A stretch of DNA of 45,928 bases from assembly GCA_945897185.1 (NCBI GenBank), contig CAMDFC010000011.1, positions 1-45,928 on the forward strand. The letters are read 5' to 3'. The DNA comes from Chitinophaga pinensis. Lineage in GTDB: Bacteria; Bacteroidota; Bacteroidia; Chitinophagales; Chitinophagaceae. The translations under genes and the position numbers were made by a program. Shown piece after piece: positions 16,610 to 24,914 of this stretch. A model generated the notes under the pieces. The model worked only from the letters and a program-made list of their open reading frames with translations. It was not told the origin of the DNA and made no database searches. Numbering within the stretch: position 1 is the stretch's first letter; each line of letters starts with the position of its first letter.

Positions 16610-18424
16610 TTATCTGAATTCATAACCAAAGCCCATTAACTGGGTGAGTAGTGTATTTGGAGCGTCAGTAGCCGTACATCTTCCTTCTAGTTTAGGAGAT
16701 ATTGGAGAGTGTACTTTTAAATATTCTTCAATTACACTGTGAAGTGTGAAACCAAGGCGTTTAGGTTCGCTAACATTTTCAACGCGACAAATCGTTGTAT
16801 CTGGATCGCCTTCTCTTTCACAGGCAACGAAGCTGTATATTTTTTCAAGATCAAGCGGCATATCTGCAACTTTTATCCAGTTTACTCTTTTACCTGTTTC
16901 GTTGTTGATGGTAAAGTTGACTTCCATTCCTTTAAAGCGGACTACCCATCCACCAAATCTTTTTCCTGGATCTTTTGCAAATGCATTTTGCAATTCTTTT
17001 TCCATCCAATCTTTTAATTGTTTACCTGTAATTTTTCCTTTTTTTGCTTCGCTGTCAACAGGTAACATGCTCCAGAGGTAGTCGACTGTAATTTCTGCTT
17101 CACCAGTTTTTGGATCTGGAACGAGTGGCGGACAAAAACGGAAGCCGTTACTCAATGCAATATCTGGTTTGAATTTCCACATGATTGCATCTGTAATGAA
17201 ATTATCCATAGGAGTTTCAATTACATAATAGCGCATCAAAGGTGTTTTCGTTTTACCGATCACACGATTGAGTTCTTTCTTGTAGGGCTCTCTTGCTTTT
17301 TCTACTAGCCTCTTCATCTCTTCGTCTTCCTTGTATTTTCCAGGATCAACATCTAGTAATTGATAGCTATGTTCTTTCACTTCACCGTTTTCAATTACGA
17401 TATCCATTTGTGCGATGAAGGAACCAAAAGCACCCGGTTCGGTCACTTTTGTATGTACGCCTTGTATGGGTGTTCTCACCCGTTCGTGGGTATCCGCACC
17501 GAGTATATAATCTACACCCTTTACTTCTGGAAGATTGGCCAGACCTACCTGTTGTGCTAACCCCATATGCGTGAGTAAGAATACCATATCACATTGCTCA
17601 TACTCACGTAGAATCTTAATGTATTTAGCAACATTTAATTCTGGGGTGGTAAATTTTATTCCTTCGCTGTAAGCGGGGGATTGGCGTTTTGGTGTTAATG
17701 GGTCGTTGTAACCAATGAAACCAAGTTTTACACCTCCGATGTGTTTTACAAAATAAGGAGGAAAAATAAGATCTCCATTGGGTTCATCTTTGGTATTGTG
17801 GTACATGTTTGCACATACTTTAACACCATCGTATGCAAACATGTCTTTCATCATCATCTCCTTGCCATATACTACTTCCCAGTTTCCAGGCAGCATAATA
17901 TCGTATCCAATGTTATTCATTAATGGAACGATTGCTTTTCCTTCACTCATTGCCGCAACGCCACCACCTTGGAAACAATCACCGCCATCTATTACAAGTG
18001 AATTAGATTTGTTTTGGTTACGGAGGGTGTTGATCATTGTTTTCATTGTGGCAAAACCACCACGTTTTTTGAAAACATTTTTGCCATTTTCCAAAAAGAA
18101 TTCATCGTGGATATGTAATTGAGAATGAATATCAGCTGTGTGTAGTAAGGTTATTTTTGTTGCTTTCCCATCGCGAACTGCTTTATTTTTTTCCATTGAG
18201 GCTGCTTTGTATGCAGCGTCTTCATTGTTGAGTGCAGCAGCAGCCATAGGGGTGCTGATTAAACCCCCGCCAATTCCTAAGCCAAGACCAAGACGGCTTG
18301 ATCGTTTTAAAAAATCTCTTCTGCTGTTTTCCGAAAGTTGAACATGCATTTCTTTTTCTGCTTTGCTGATGGCTGCTGATTGACAGCCCGAGCATCCGCA
18401 ATTATTGATGTGGTTGGATGGCAT
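16610..18424 (-). CDS. Tat-exported SoxB-like thiosulfohydrolase / 5'-nucleotidase superfamily protein
   Basis: Metallophosphoesterase-type hydrolase of 604 residues, last gene of the sulfur operon. The twin-arginine signal SRRDFLKRSSRLGLGLGIGGG (Arg35, Arg36) sends it out folded. Metal-site motifs are HTADIHSQ (Asp98, His100), IDGGDCFQGG (Asp149), PGNWEVVYG (Asn181, Trp182), LTHMG (His286) and GADTHER (Asp311, His313). Classic 5'-nucleotidases have GNHEF and GGHTH. SoxB has Trp where nucleotidases have the catalytic His, as here. The C-terminal 5'-nucleotidase domain (LSNGFRFCPPL, ITVDYLWSMLPVD) is complete. In Sox systems SoxB releases sulfate from SoxY-bound cysteine S-thiosulfonate, but no SoxYZ is nearby, so the substrate is open. 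A Cys-rich CGCSGC precedes the Tat motif. An ATG at 18349 would omit it. Confidence 0.82.
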   Translation of the reverse strand: MPSNHINNCGCSGCQSAAISKAEKEMHVQLSENSRRDFLKRSSRLGLGLGIGGGLISTPMAAAALNNEDAAYKAASMEKNKAVRDGKATKITLLHTADIHSQLHIHDEFFLENGKNVFKKRGGFATMKTMINTLRNQNKSNSLVIDGGDCFQGGGVAAMSEGKAIVPLMNNIGYDIMLPGNWEVVYGKEMMMKDMFAYDGVKVCANMYHNTKDEPNGDLIFPPYFVKHIGGVKLGFIGYNDPLTPKRQSPAYSEGIKFTTPELNVAKYIKILREYEQCDMVFLLTHMGLAQQVGLANLPEVKGVDYILGADTHERVRTPIQGVHTKVTEPGAFGSFIAQMDIVIENGEVKEHSYQLLDVDPGKYKEDEEMKRLVEKAREPYKKELNRVIGKTKTPLMRYYVIETPMDNFITDAIMWKFKPDIALSNGFRFCPPLVPDPKTGEAEITVDYLWSMLPVDSEAKKGKITGKQLKDWMEKELQNAFAKDPGKRFGGWVVRFKGMEVNFTINNETGKRVNWIKVADMPLDLEKIYSFVACEREGDPDTTICRVENVSEPKRLGFTLHSVIEEYLKVHSPISPKLEGRCTATDAPNTLLTQLMGFGYEFR

Positions 18425-18487
18425 AGTGTATTTTTTCCTGCAAAATCATATTGCAGATTTTATGTAATGGGTTATTAAGCTGGCAAC

Positions 18488-19501
18488 TTAAATTATTTTA
18501 ACCTGTTCTTTTTCTTTTGCTTCTTTTTGTTTTTTTCTTTCTTTGATGATGGGTTTAAATGGACCAAATTTGTGTTGTTGTTCAGTGAAGCCATCTGTAT
18601 ACGGACCAAAAGGGTGGTCTATAGGTTTTTTTGAAACATTGGGCCAATCCTTGCTCAAGTCTTTGGTTGGTCTGGGTCTTGAGTTAACAAAAGCGGCAAC
18701 ATCCCAAGCTTCTTCATCACTTAGGTTAGGTGCATTATGTGTAGCTTGATTTAATGGCATATTGTCTCGAACATATCCAGCGAAACGAGAAAGACGAAAT
18801 AATCCCGCTCCTGAATTATAACTGTTTGGTCCCCATAGTGGAGGATAGGTATATGATTTTCCATCTGCAGCCATGAGTCCTTCGCCATTGGCACTGTGAC
18901 AAGATTGGCATTTTGCGCTGTATACGGTATTGCCATTATCCGGACTTGCTGCACGATCAAGATAAGCGGGAGGTTGGATACCGGTTCCTTTTGGTGTACT
19001 GTCTTTTATAACGGCATGACCCACCCATTTGATGTAGGCCATCATTGCTTGCATTTCTTTGCTGTTGCTGTCGAGTGCAGTTCCATTCAAACTTCTTTCC
19101 ATGCAATCGCTAACACGTTTGTATACTGTTTCCATACCCCCGCTTCTGTCGCGAAACTTTGGATAATTAGCAGCAACTCCACCATAGTTGTTTCCCCAAG
19201 ATTTTCTTCCTCCATAAAGGTGACAGTTTTGGCAATTCATCCCGTTGGTGATGGCAGCAACGGAGCCATTGGGACCTAAATATTTTGAAGTATTGGAAAT
19301 TAATTCTTCACCATAAATAATGAGTTGACGTTCTTCACCTTGTAGTTCCCTGTCTGTAAATAAAGAGGGAGCTACCCAACTGTCTTGTATTAATTTTGGG
19401 ATTTCTTTTTTTGGTGTGTTTACCGCATCTATAATTTCACTGAATATGAGTAAGCATAAACCAGTTACGATCAAGACGATGATCCAGTTTTGTTTTTGCA
19501 T
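18488..19501 (-). CDS. TsdA-like dihaem cytochrome c (putative thiosulfate dehydrogenase)
   Basis: Exported or membrane-anchored dihaem cytochrome c of 337 residues, with an N-terminal hydrophobic segment (WIIVLIVTGLCLLIFSEII). Haem sites: CQNCH at 90-94 and CQSCH at 198-202. The region between them, GGRKSWGNNYGGVAANYPKFRDRSG cut by family comparison into its conserved parts, leads to RVSDCMERSLNG, whose Cys133 matches the unusual axial cysteine of haem 1 in TsdA. DNMPL (Met248) is the likely axial methionine of haem 2. TsdA joins two thiosulfates into tetrathionate, or runs in reverse. The C-terminal tail is Lys-rich. It lies 63 bases before the SoxB-like gene and 56 after the persulfide dioxygenase gene, supporting one sulfur operon. 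Function is inferred from motifs. Confidence 0.78.
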   Translation of the reverse strand: MQKQNWIIVLIVTGLCLLIFSEIIDAVNTPKKEIPKLIQDSWVAPSLFTDRELQGEERQLIIYGEELISNTSKYLGPNGSVAAITNGMNCQNCHLYGGRKSWGNNYGGVAANYPKFRDRSGGMETVYKRVSDCMERSLNGTALDSNSKEMQAMMAYIKWVGHAVIKDSTPKGTGIQPPAYLDRAASPDNGNTVYSAKCQSCHSANGEGLMAADGKSYTYPPLWGPNSYNSGAGLFRLSRFAGYVRDNMPLNQATHNAPNLSDEEAWDVAAFVNSRPRPTKDLSKDWPNVSKKPIDHPFGPYTDGFTEQQHKFGPFKPIIKERKKQKEAKEKEQVKII

Positions 19502-19557
19502 ATGGCTAGTTGCGTAGAATAAATATAGTTAACATTTATATTTTTCAATATATCGCT

Positions 19558-20961
19558 TTATTTGCTCTCTATTGGATTTCCCAATTCAACCCATTCGTTC
19601 ATGCTAGCAGAATAATTGAGTACGTTATTGTAGCCCTCTCTTGCAAGCAGCGAATAACCAATGGTAGCACGGTCTCCACCCTGACAGTGAATTACTACTT
19701 TTTTATCTTTGCTTACCTTATCTAAATTCTTTAATAGTGTACCAACAAAAACATGATCTGCATTTTTGATATGTCCTGACTTGTATTCAGTGGCATTTCT
19801 TAGATCAACCAATTGAACATTGGGTTCTTCGGTCACTTTTTTGAATGCATCGATATCAATCACATTTACTGTATCTAGTTTGCCACCTTCGTGTACAAAA
19901 GCATCAGTAGAAGGAACATAGCCCATGATATTGTCTAGTCCTATGCGCATAAGTTTGCGTGTAAGGTCGTCAAGTTGAGAATCATCAGCCAATAAGATGA
20001 ATTGTTCATCATAGTTCAAGTACCATCCAGCCCAGGTTGCAAATGCATTGTTGCCTTGTATATTAATGCTTCCTGGAATATATCCTTTGGCAAAATCTGT
20101 TTTCAATCGGGCGTCGAGTAGTTTAATTCCTTTGCCCATTGCTTCCACCATTTCAAGATTGGAAAGCTTTTTCAATTTTGGTACTTCAGTAAGAAGTGGA
20201 CGGTCTACCTTATTCAACTTCTTCATCATGGCGAAGTAATTTGGTGGTTCAGGTTGGTCTTCCAACAGAAATTTCACAAATCCGTTTTCATCGTTTCCAA
20301 ATCGGAATGCCCAGTTGCGTACTTTTTCATAACCAACAGTTGAGCTTGGAACTGCCCCCAATGCTTTGCCGCAGGCAGAACCAGCGCCATGACCAGGCCA
20401 TACTTGAATATAATCAGGGAGATCGCTGAACTTTTTGATTGACTTATACATTTCGTGTGCACCAGCATCCATGGATCCGGTCATTCCTGCTGCTTTTTCG
20501 AGCAGGTCGGGTCTTCCAATATCGCCTACAAAAACGAAGTCGCCAGTAAAGAACATCACTGGTTCTGGACTTGCAGGAGTATCAGTTAATAAGAAACTGA
20601 TGCTTTCGGGAGTGTGACCTGGAGTATGCAGTACATCCATCTTTAGATTACCAACCATGAAACTGGAACCGTCTTTTAAGCCGATGTGGTCAAATTCATA
20701 TTCCCAATCTTCACCACCTTCATCAGATAAATAAAGCGCTGCCCCGGTGATGGCGCTTAATTCACGGGAACCCGTGAGGAAGTCGGCATGAATATGGGTT
20801 TCAAGTACATGTGTAATTTTCATGTTGTTTTGCTTGGCAATTTCCAAGTAAGTATCCACATCTCTTTTTGGATCAATAACAGCAGCAACACCTTCTTTTT
20901 GGCAACCAATAAAATAACTGGCTTGTGCAAGTGATTTGTCGTATACGTGTTGGAAAAACAT
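19558..20961 (-). CDS. Persulfide dioxygenase-rhodanese fusion (CstB/ETHE1-like)
   Basis: Cytoplasmic enzyme of 467 residues predicted to oxidise persulfide sulfur to sulfite or thiosulfate. The N-terminal metallo-beta-lactamase fold carries the mononuclear iron motif THIHADF (His56, His58, Asp60), HTPGHTPES (His115), FTGDFVFVGDIGRPDLL (Asp141) and WPGHGAGSACGKALG (His191), the signature of ETHE1-type dioxygenases. Two rhodanese-like units follow. The first, about 265-365, has lost the catalytic cysteine loop (ILLADDSQ). The second, about 370-465, keeps CQGGDRA with Cys426. The order dioxygenase, pseudo-rhodanese, rhodanese is that of CstB. The gene starts 22 bases after the sulfite-exporter gene. 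Confidence 0.9.
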   Translation of the reverse strand: MFFQHVYDKSLAQASYFIGCQKEGVAAVIDPKRDVDTYLEIAKQNNMKITHVLETHIHADFLTGSRELSAITGAALYLSDEGGEDWEYEFDHIGLKDGSSFMVGNLKMDVLHTPGHTPESISFLLTDTPASPEPVMFFTGDFVFVGDIGRPDLLEKAAGMTGSMDAGAHEMYKSIKKFSDLPDYIQVWPGHGAGSACGKALGAVPSSTVGYEKVRNWAFRFGNDENGFVKFLLEDQPEPPNYFAMMKKLNKVDRPLLTEVPKLKKLSNLEMVEAMGKGIKLLDARLKTDFAKGYIPGSINIQGNNAFATWAGWYLNYDEQFILLADDSQLDDLTRKLMRIGLDNIMGYVPSTDAFVHEGGKLDTVNVIDIDAFKKVTEEPNVQLVDLRNATEYKSGHIKNADHVFVGTLLKNLDKVSKDKKVVIHCQGGDRATIGYSLLAREGYNNVLNYSASMNEWVELGNPIESK

Positions 20962-20983
20962 AGTCTATGATTTAGCGTGTAAA

Positions 20984-21778
20984 TTATTTAATAAAAAGTT
21001 CTTTGATGATGATATAAATTCCCATGATAAGTACAAACCATCCAAATCCTTTTTGGAGGCTGTTGGCGGATACTTTTTTACCAAGTGCATTTCCTATAAA
21101 AACACCAATAATTGCAAGTACAGTAACAGAGATCAGCAATTGCCAATCCATGGTTTGTTTTCCTAGATCACCCGTAAAACCAAACAATGATTTTGCTGCA
21201 ATAATGAGTAGCGAGGTACCAACTGCTTGTTTCATTGGAAGTTTACTAAAAATAACCAAGGCGGGAATGATAAGGAATCCTCCGCCCGCACCAACCAAAC
21301 CTGTAAACACACCAACTACAGCTCCTTCTAAAAGAATCATGGGGTAGTTGAAAACCTGTTTGCCTTCTTCGGTATTTTGTTTTTTGTTGTCCCGGATCAT
21401 GGATACAGAGGCGAACACCATCAACACTGCAAAAATCATCATCATAAGTAATGATTTTGTAACAATGAAGGCCCCCACTGTAAATACTTCAGAAGGGATG
21501 GCAGGTACTATGAATGCCCTGGTTGCATATACTGCAATAATGGAGGGTATACCAAAGATGATGGCTGTCTTTAAATTGATTTCTCCATTCTTGTATTTAG
21601 GGAAGGTGCCAACCAGGCTGGTGGAACCTACAATGAACAAAGAATAGGCTGTTGCCAAAACTGGATCAACACCAAACAGGTAAACCAATGCTGGGACTGT
21701 CAAAATAGAACCACCTCCACCAAGTAGTCCAAGTGAAAGTCCAATTAAAAGAGATGCCAAATATCCAGCGATTACCAT
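20984..21778 (-). CDS. TauE/SafE (TSUP) family sulfite/sulfur-compound exporter
   Basis: Integral membrane protein of 264 residues with about eight membrane segments. The two TSUP repeats begin with ASLLIGLSLGLLGGGGSILTVPALVYLFGVDP and GAVVGVFTGLVGAGGGFLIIPALVIF, each with the glycine-rich G-x-G-G-G core. TSUP proteins move sulfite, sulfoacetate or other organosulfur anions. Being first in an operon with a persulfide dioxygenase, sulfite export is the best guess. An earlier ATG at 21871 would add a 31-residue polar tail with no family counterpart, so 21778 is chosen. The operon faces the divergent DsrE-like gene across 145 bases. Confidence 0.9.
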   Translation of the reverse strand: MVIAGYLASLLIGLSLGLLGGGGSILTVPALVYLFGVDPVLATAYSLFIVGSTSLVGTFPKYKNGEINLKTAIIFGIPSIIAVYATRAFIVPAIPSEVFTVGAFIVTKSLLMMMIFAVLMVFASVSMIRDNKKQNTEEGKQVFNYPMILLEGAVVGVFTGLVGAGGGFLIIPALVIFSKLPMKQAVGTSLLIIAAKSLFGFTGDLGKQTMDWQLLISVTVLAIIGVFIGNALGKKVSANSLQKGFGWFVLIMGIYIIIKELFIK

Positions 21779-21923
21779 GTATTCTTTTTTGTAAGAGCAA
21801 AAATGGGTTATTTTTTCATTAAGGTATGTGATAGATGTCACCTTCCTCTTTTGTACGAAAAAATTAAGCAAATAAATTAACCAAACAATTTAATTCACTA
21901 ACTTTTGCCATAAATCAGCATTT

Positions 21924-22334
21924 ATGCGCAAACTTGTTTTACCCCTATTTTTCCTTCTTTTTGTAACAACAATTCAGGCCCAGCAGAATAAATTAAGTGT
22001 GGTTTGGGATCTTTCAAGTGCAGATACTGCAGTGCAAGGGGGTGTATTTAGACAAATCAATAATGCGCTGATCCAAAAGCCAGATTTAGAAATAGAAGTG
22101 GTTTTTCACGGACAAGCTGTTTTGTCTTTATTAAAAGAAGACAAGTCTTTTGAAGGGCGAGTTAAATCTGTGAAAGAGAAAGGGGTAACTGTGGCAGCTT
22201 GCAACAATTCTTTAAAGAGATTGAAAATTGATCCTTCACAGCTCATGCCTGAAGTTACGGTGGTACCAAGTGCTGTTGTAGAGCTTATCGTTAAGCAATC
22301 GGAAGGCTGGTCTTATTTAAAAGCGGGAGGTTAG
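21924..22334 (+). CDS. Secreted DsrE family protein
   Basis: Exported protein of 136 residues with signal peptide MRKLVLPLFFLLFVTTIQAQ. The mature part has the DsrE/DsrF-like fold: KLSVVWDLSS, LEIEVVFHGQAVLSLL, and VTVAACNNSLKRLKI with a conserved Cys93 in the position where DsrE-type proteins carry their active cysteine. It ends with VVPSAVVELIVKQSEGWSYLKAG. Cytoplasmic DsrE proteins carry sulfane sulfur as persulfides. This one would act in the periplasm. Its head-to-head arrangement with the sulfur operon suggests a shared role. A TAACTTTTG stretch at 21899-21907 is one base too long for the -7 consensus. Confidence 0.82.
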   Translation: MRKLVLPLFFLLFVTTIQAQQNKLSVVWDLSSADTAVQGGVFRQINNALIQKPDLEIEVVFHGQAVLSLLKEDKSFEGRVKSVKEKGVTVAACNNSLKRLKIDPSQLMPEVTVVPSAVVELIVKQSEGWSYLKAGG

Positions 22335-22658
22335 TTACTTGCTTTTTTTAGCGTATGTACTTGTTGGCACAGCTGAGAGATTCAAGTTCACTGACAGCGG
22401 AAAAAAGAAAAAAAATCGGGACTCAAAATCAAAGAAGGTATTCGCAGACAATTTCAACACGTTGGACAAAATTCATATCCGCTGACAGTTTGGACGTTTG
22501 AAAAAAAAGAAACAAAAGCAGAAAGATATAGAGCTGCACTTCGTTATCAGTTGACAACTCGAGGACTATAAATCAAATGACTAAAAAAAAATTGAGAGGG
22601 CGACTAACGATTTCGGGCGAAGCCCAACTACTTCAGAAGCACAAACGTTGTAAATTAT
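22335..22658. other. Non-coding stretch with decayed reading frame and hairpins
   Basis: No gene of normal quality is seen in these 324 bases. A frame without ATG is open from 22395 to 22571 (GLKIKEGIRRQFQHV near its start, ending in RYQLTTRGL), and its composition looks protein-like, so it may be the tail of a broken gene. I do not recognise it. After it come the short hairpin GGGCGAAGCCC (22614-22624), an imperfect pairing of the AACG and CGTT ends at 22604-22650, and the palindrome at 22648-22666. The layout is reminiscent of a gene-cassette or mobile-element scar, without proof. Confidence 0.4.
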
Positions 22659-22666
22659 TTACAACT
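22648..22666. repeat. 19-base inverted repeat at the aminotransferase stop codon
   Basis: GTTGTAAATTATTTACAAC pairs eight bases with eight around the loop TTA and includes the stop codon of the minus-strand aminotransferase. It may mark the mRNA 3' end. No U tract follows on the minus strand. Confidence 0.5.
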
Positions 22667-23819
22667 TGTTCATTTTAATTTGCTGTAGTCTGTGTGCGCC
22701 TTCAATGAGGGTTTCATCTTTTTTGGTGATACAAAACCTGAGTACTTTTTGGTCTTCTCCCTTGCTGTAAAATGTAGAATAGGGAATGGTAGCTACACCC
22801 ACAGTTTTGGTGAGGTGCATTGCAAGGGATAGTCCATCTTCTGAAGCAATTTTTTCGTAGGTACCCGAAACAAAATAGCCACCTTGAGCAGGAAGCAAAT
22901 CAAATCCAGAATTTTCCATCAACTTAACAAAGAGGTCTCTTTTCTTTTGCATGAAATGTTTCAGTTGCAAATAGGTTTCAGGATTTTTTAAGTGTTCAGC
23001 TATTGCAACTTGTGTAGGTGTGAAACAACAAAATGCATTGTATTGGTGAATTTTTCTAAATTCTGCCATCCATGCTTTTGGTGCTACACAGTAACCCAAT
23101 TTCCATCCCGTACAGTTGTATACTTTTCCAAATGAGAAACACACAAAACTTCTTTCAAACAGTTCGGGGTATTTTAGTGCGCTATTGTGTTCTAAGCCGT
23201 CGTATGTGAGGTGTTCGTATACCTCATCGGAAATTAAAAATATTTTGGTGTTGCGTAAGATTTCTTGCAGTTGAAGCATTTCTTCATCTGATAAAACTAC
23301 ACCAGTAGGATTATGTGGCGAGTTTATAATGATGGCTTTTGTTTTTGGAGTGATGGCAGCTTTTACTTTATTCCAATCAATTTTATAGGAGGGATATTCG
23401 AGTTGAATGATTACGGGTGTTGCTCCGCAAGAAACGATATTGGCGATATAACTATCAAATGCAGGTTCAAAAACGATCACTTCATCACCGTGGTCTAGTA
23501 TGGTTGTAAATGCAGTACAAATGGCATAGCCACCACCAGGAGTGATGGTAATGTTGTCATTTGCTGAAATTTTATTTTGATAAAGCGTTTCAATTTTATG
23601 CGCAATAGTTTCTCTAAGGGGCAAGTAACCCGCCATGGGTGCATATTGATTGTATCCGTCTCCGATAGCTTTTTTGGCGAGTTCGGCCAATGTTTCATCC
23701 ATTGGAAAGTCTGGAAAACCCTGACCCAGGTTGATGGCATTGTATTCTGATGCCAATGCACTCATCACAGTAAAAAGGCTGGTTCCTGTAGAAGGTAGTT
23801 TTGAGTTGATTGAAAGCAT
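22659..23819 (-). CDS. Class I/II PLP-dependent aminotransferase, methionine aminotransferase (YbdL) type
   Basis: Cytoplasmic aminotransferase of 386 residues. Fold type I features: NLGQGFPDFPMDETL at the N-terminus, NQYAPMAGYLPLRETIA, NSPHNPTGVVLSDEEM, LISDEVYEHLTYDG and the PLP-lysine segment SFGKVYNCTGWKLGYCVAP. CITKKDETL near the end contains the region that holds the substrate-carboxylate arginine (LRFCITK). The set matches E. coli YbdL and kynurenine aminotransferases, which prefer methionine and aromatic amino acids. The ATG overlaps the manC stop by one base, so it is translationally coupled to that gene although the pathways look unrelated. Confidence 0.9.
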   Translation of the reverse strand: MLSINSKLPSTGTSLFTVMSALASEYNAINLGQGFPDFPMDETLAELAKKAIGDGYNQYAPMAGYLPLRETIAHKIETLYQNKISANDNITITPGGGYAICTAFTTILDHGDEVIVFEPAFDSYIANIVSCGATPVIIQLEYPSYKIDWNKVKAAITPKTKAIIINSPHNPTGVVLSDEEMLQLQEILRNTKIFLISDEVYEHLTYDGLEHNSALKYPELFERSFVCFSFGKVYNCTGWKLGYCVAPKAWMAEFRKIHQYNAFCCFTPTQVAIAEHLKNPETYLQLKHFMQKKRDLFVKLMENSGFDLLPAQGGYFVSGTYEKIASEDGLSLAMHLTKTVGVATIPYSTFYSKGEDQKVLRFCITKKDETLIEGAHRLQQIKMNKL

Positions 23820-24904
23820 TAAAGATATTTTTCTCCTTTATTGCGTTTGATTTCAGCAACGTATTGTTTAATTTCTTGTTCTTTTTCTTTTTTGCAGATC
23901 AGCAACACATCTTCTGTATCTACAACAATATAATCATTCATTCCTTGTAAAAGGACGAGTTTGTTGTTGGGTACATGTACCATATTGTCTTTTGCATCAA
24001 TCACTATTACTTCGCTACCGGCTACTGCATTTCCCAAATAATCTTTTTCCATGTTTTCATAGGCAGAGTTCCATGTACCTAGATCGCTCCATCCAAAAGA
24101 TGATGGAATAATATACACGTTGTCTGCTTTTTCCATGATGGCATAATCTATTGAAATATTTGTGCATTGTGGATAGACTTTAGCAATGGCTTCTTTTTCT
24201 TTTTTTGTGTTGAAAGAGGATGAAGCAGCTTCAAATACTTCTGCAATTTCAGGAAGGTGTTTTTCGAAAGCATGAACAATGTTTTCTACTTGCCAAACAA
24301 AAATACCTGCATTCCAAAGGAAGTCGCCGCTGGCCAAAAATGTTTTGGCTATTTCAAGGGTTGGCTTCTCTGTAAAAGTTTTTACTTTGTATACATTGTC
24401 GCTTACCGGCTGTTGTTCGTATTGAATATATCCATATCCTGTATTAGGATGCGTGGGTTGCATGCCCAGTGTTATTAAAGCTTTGTGATGGTTTGTAAAG
24501 CTGAGTGATTCTAAACAAACTTTTATAAAAGCGGTTTCATCTAAAATGAGATGGTCTGCAGGGGCACAGATCAAAGTACCTTTTGGATTGATGTTTCTTA
24601 ATTTATACGAGATATAGGCTACACAGGGAGCAGTATTTTTTCTGGAAGGTTCTGCAACAATGTTTTCAACAGATAATTCTGGAAGTTGATCTCTTACAAT
24701 TTCAACGTAGTCTTCGGAGGTGACAATAAATATATTTTCTTCCGGAATAAATTTTTTAAACCTGTCGTATGTAGCTTGAATGAGTGTTCTACCCGAATTG
24801 AGGATGTCTAAGAATTGTTTTGGGTAGGAAGTGCGACTCATTGGCCAAAAACGGCTGCCAATGCCACCGGCCATAATGGCAACGTAATGGTTGTTGTTTT
24901 TCAT
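23819..24904 (-). CDS. manC: Mannose-1-phosphate guanylyltransferase
   Basis: Forms GDP-mannose from mannose 1-phosphate and GTP for surface polysaccharides. The 361-residue form contains only the nucleotidyltransferase and left-handed helix parts, without a fused isomerase. Motifs: VAIMAGGIGSRFWPMSRTSYPKQF (GTP loop), APADHLILDE, GYGYIQYE, FTEKPTLEIAKTFLASGDFLWNAGIFVW, and IDYAIMEKADNVYIIPSSFGWSDLGTWNS. The ATG at 24904 lies ten bases after the kdsD stop. An ATG at 24931 would overlap kdsD and add nine residues (MKDYYNHLA) ahead of the conserved start, so it is not used. Confidence 0.95.
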   Translation of the reverse strand: MKNNNHYVAIMAGGIGSRFWPMSRTSYPKQFLDILNSGRTLIQATYDRFKKFIPEENIFIVTSEDYVEIVRDQLPELSVENIVAEPSRKNTAPCVAYISYKLRNINPKGTLICAPADHLILDETAFIKVCLESLSFTNHHKALITLGMQPTHPNTGYGYIQYEQQPVSDNVYKVKTFTEKPTLEIAKTFLASGDFLWNAGIFVWQVENIVHAFEKHLPEIAEVFEAASSSFNTKKEKEAIAKVYPQCTNISIDYAIMEKADNVYIIPSSFGWSDLGTWNSAYENMEKDYLGNAVAGSEVIVIDAKDNMVHVPNNKLVLLQGMNDYIVVDTEDVLLICKKEKEQEIKQYVAEIKRNKGEKYL

Positions 24905-24914
24905 TGCTAGATGG

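Noticed and set aside
16739-18341. Several plus-strand frames up to 114 codons
   Set aside because: Antisense to the SoxB-like gene, composition follows its codons, no motifs.
22597-22666. Integron attC site
   Set aside because: The AACG...CGTT ends and inner hairpins look suggestive, but the ends do not obey the RYYYAAC/GTTRRRY core rule and pair poorly.
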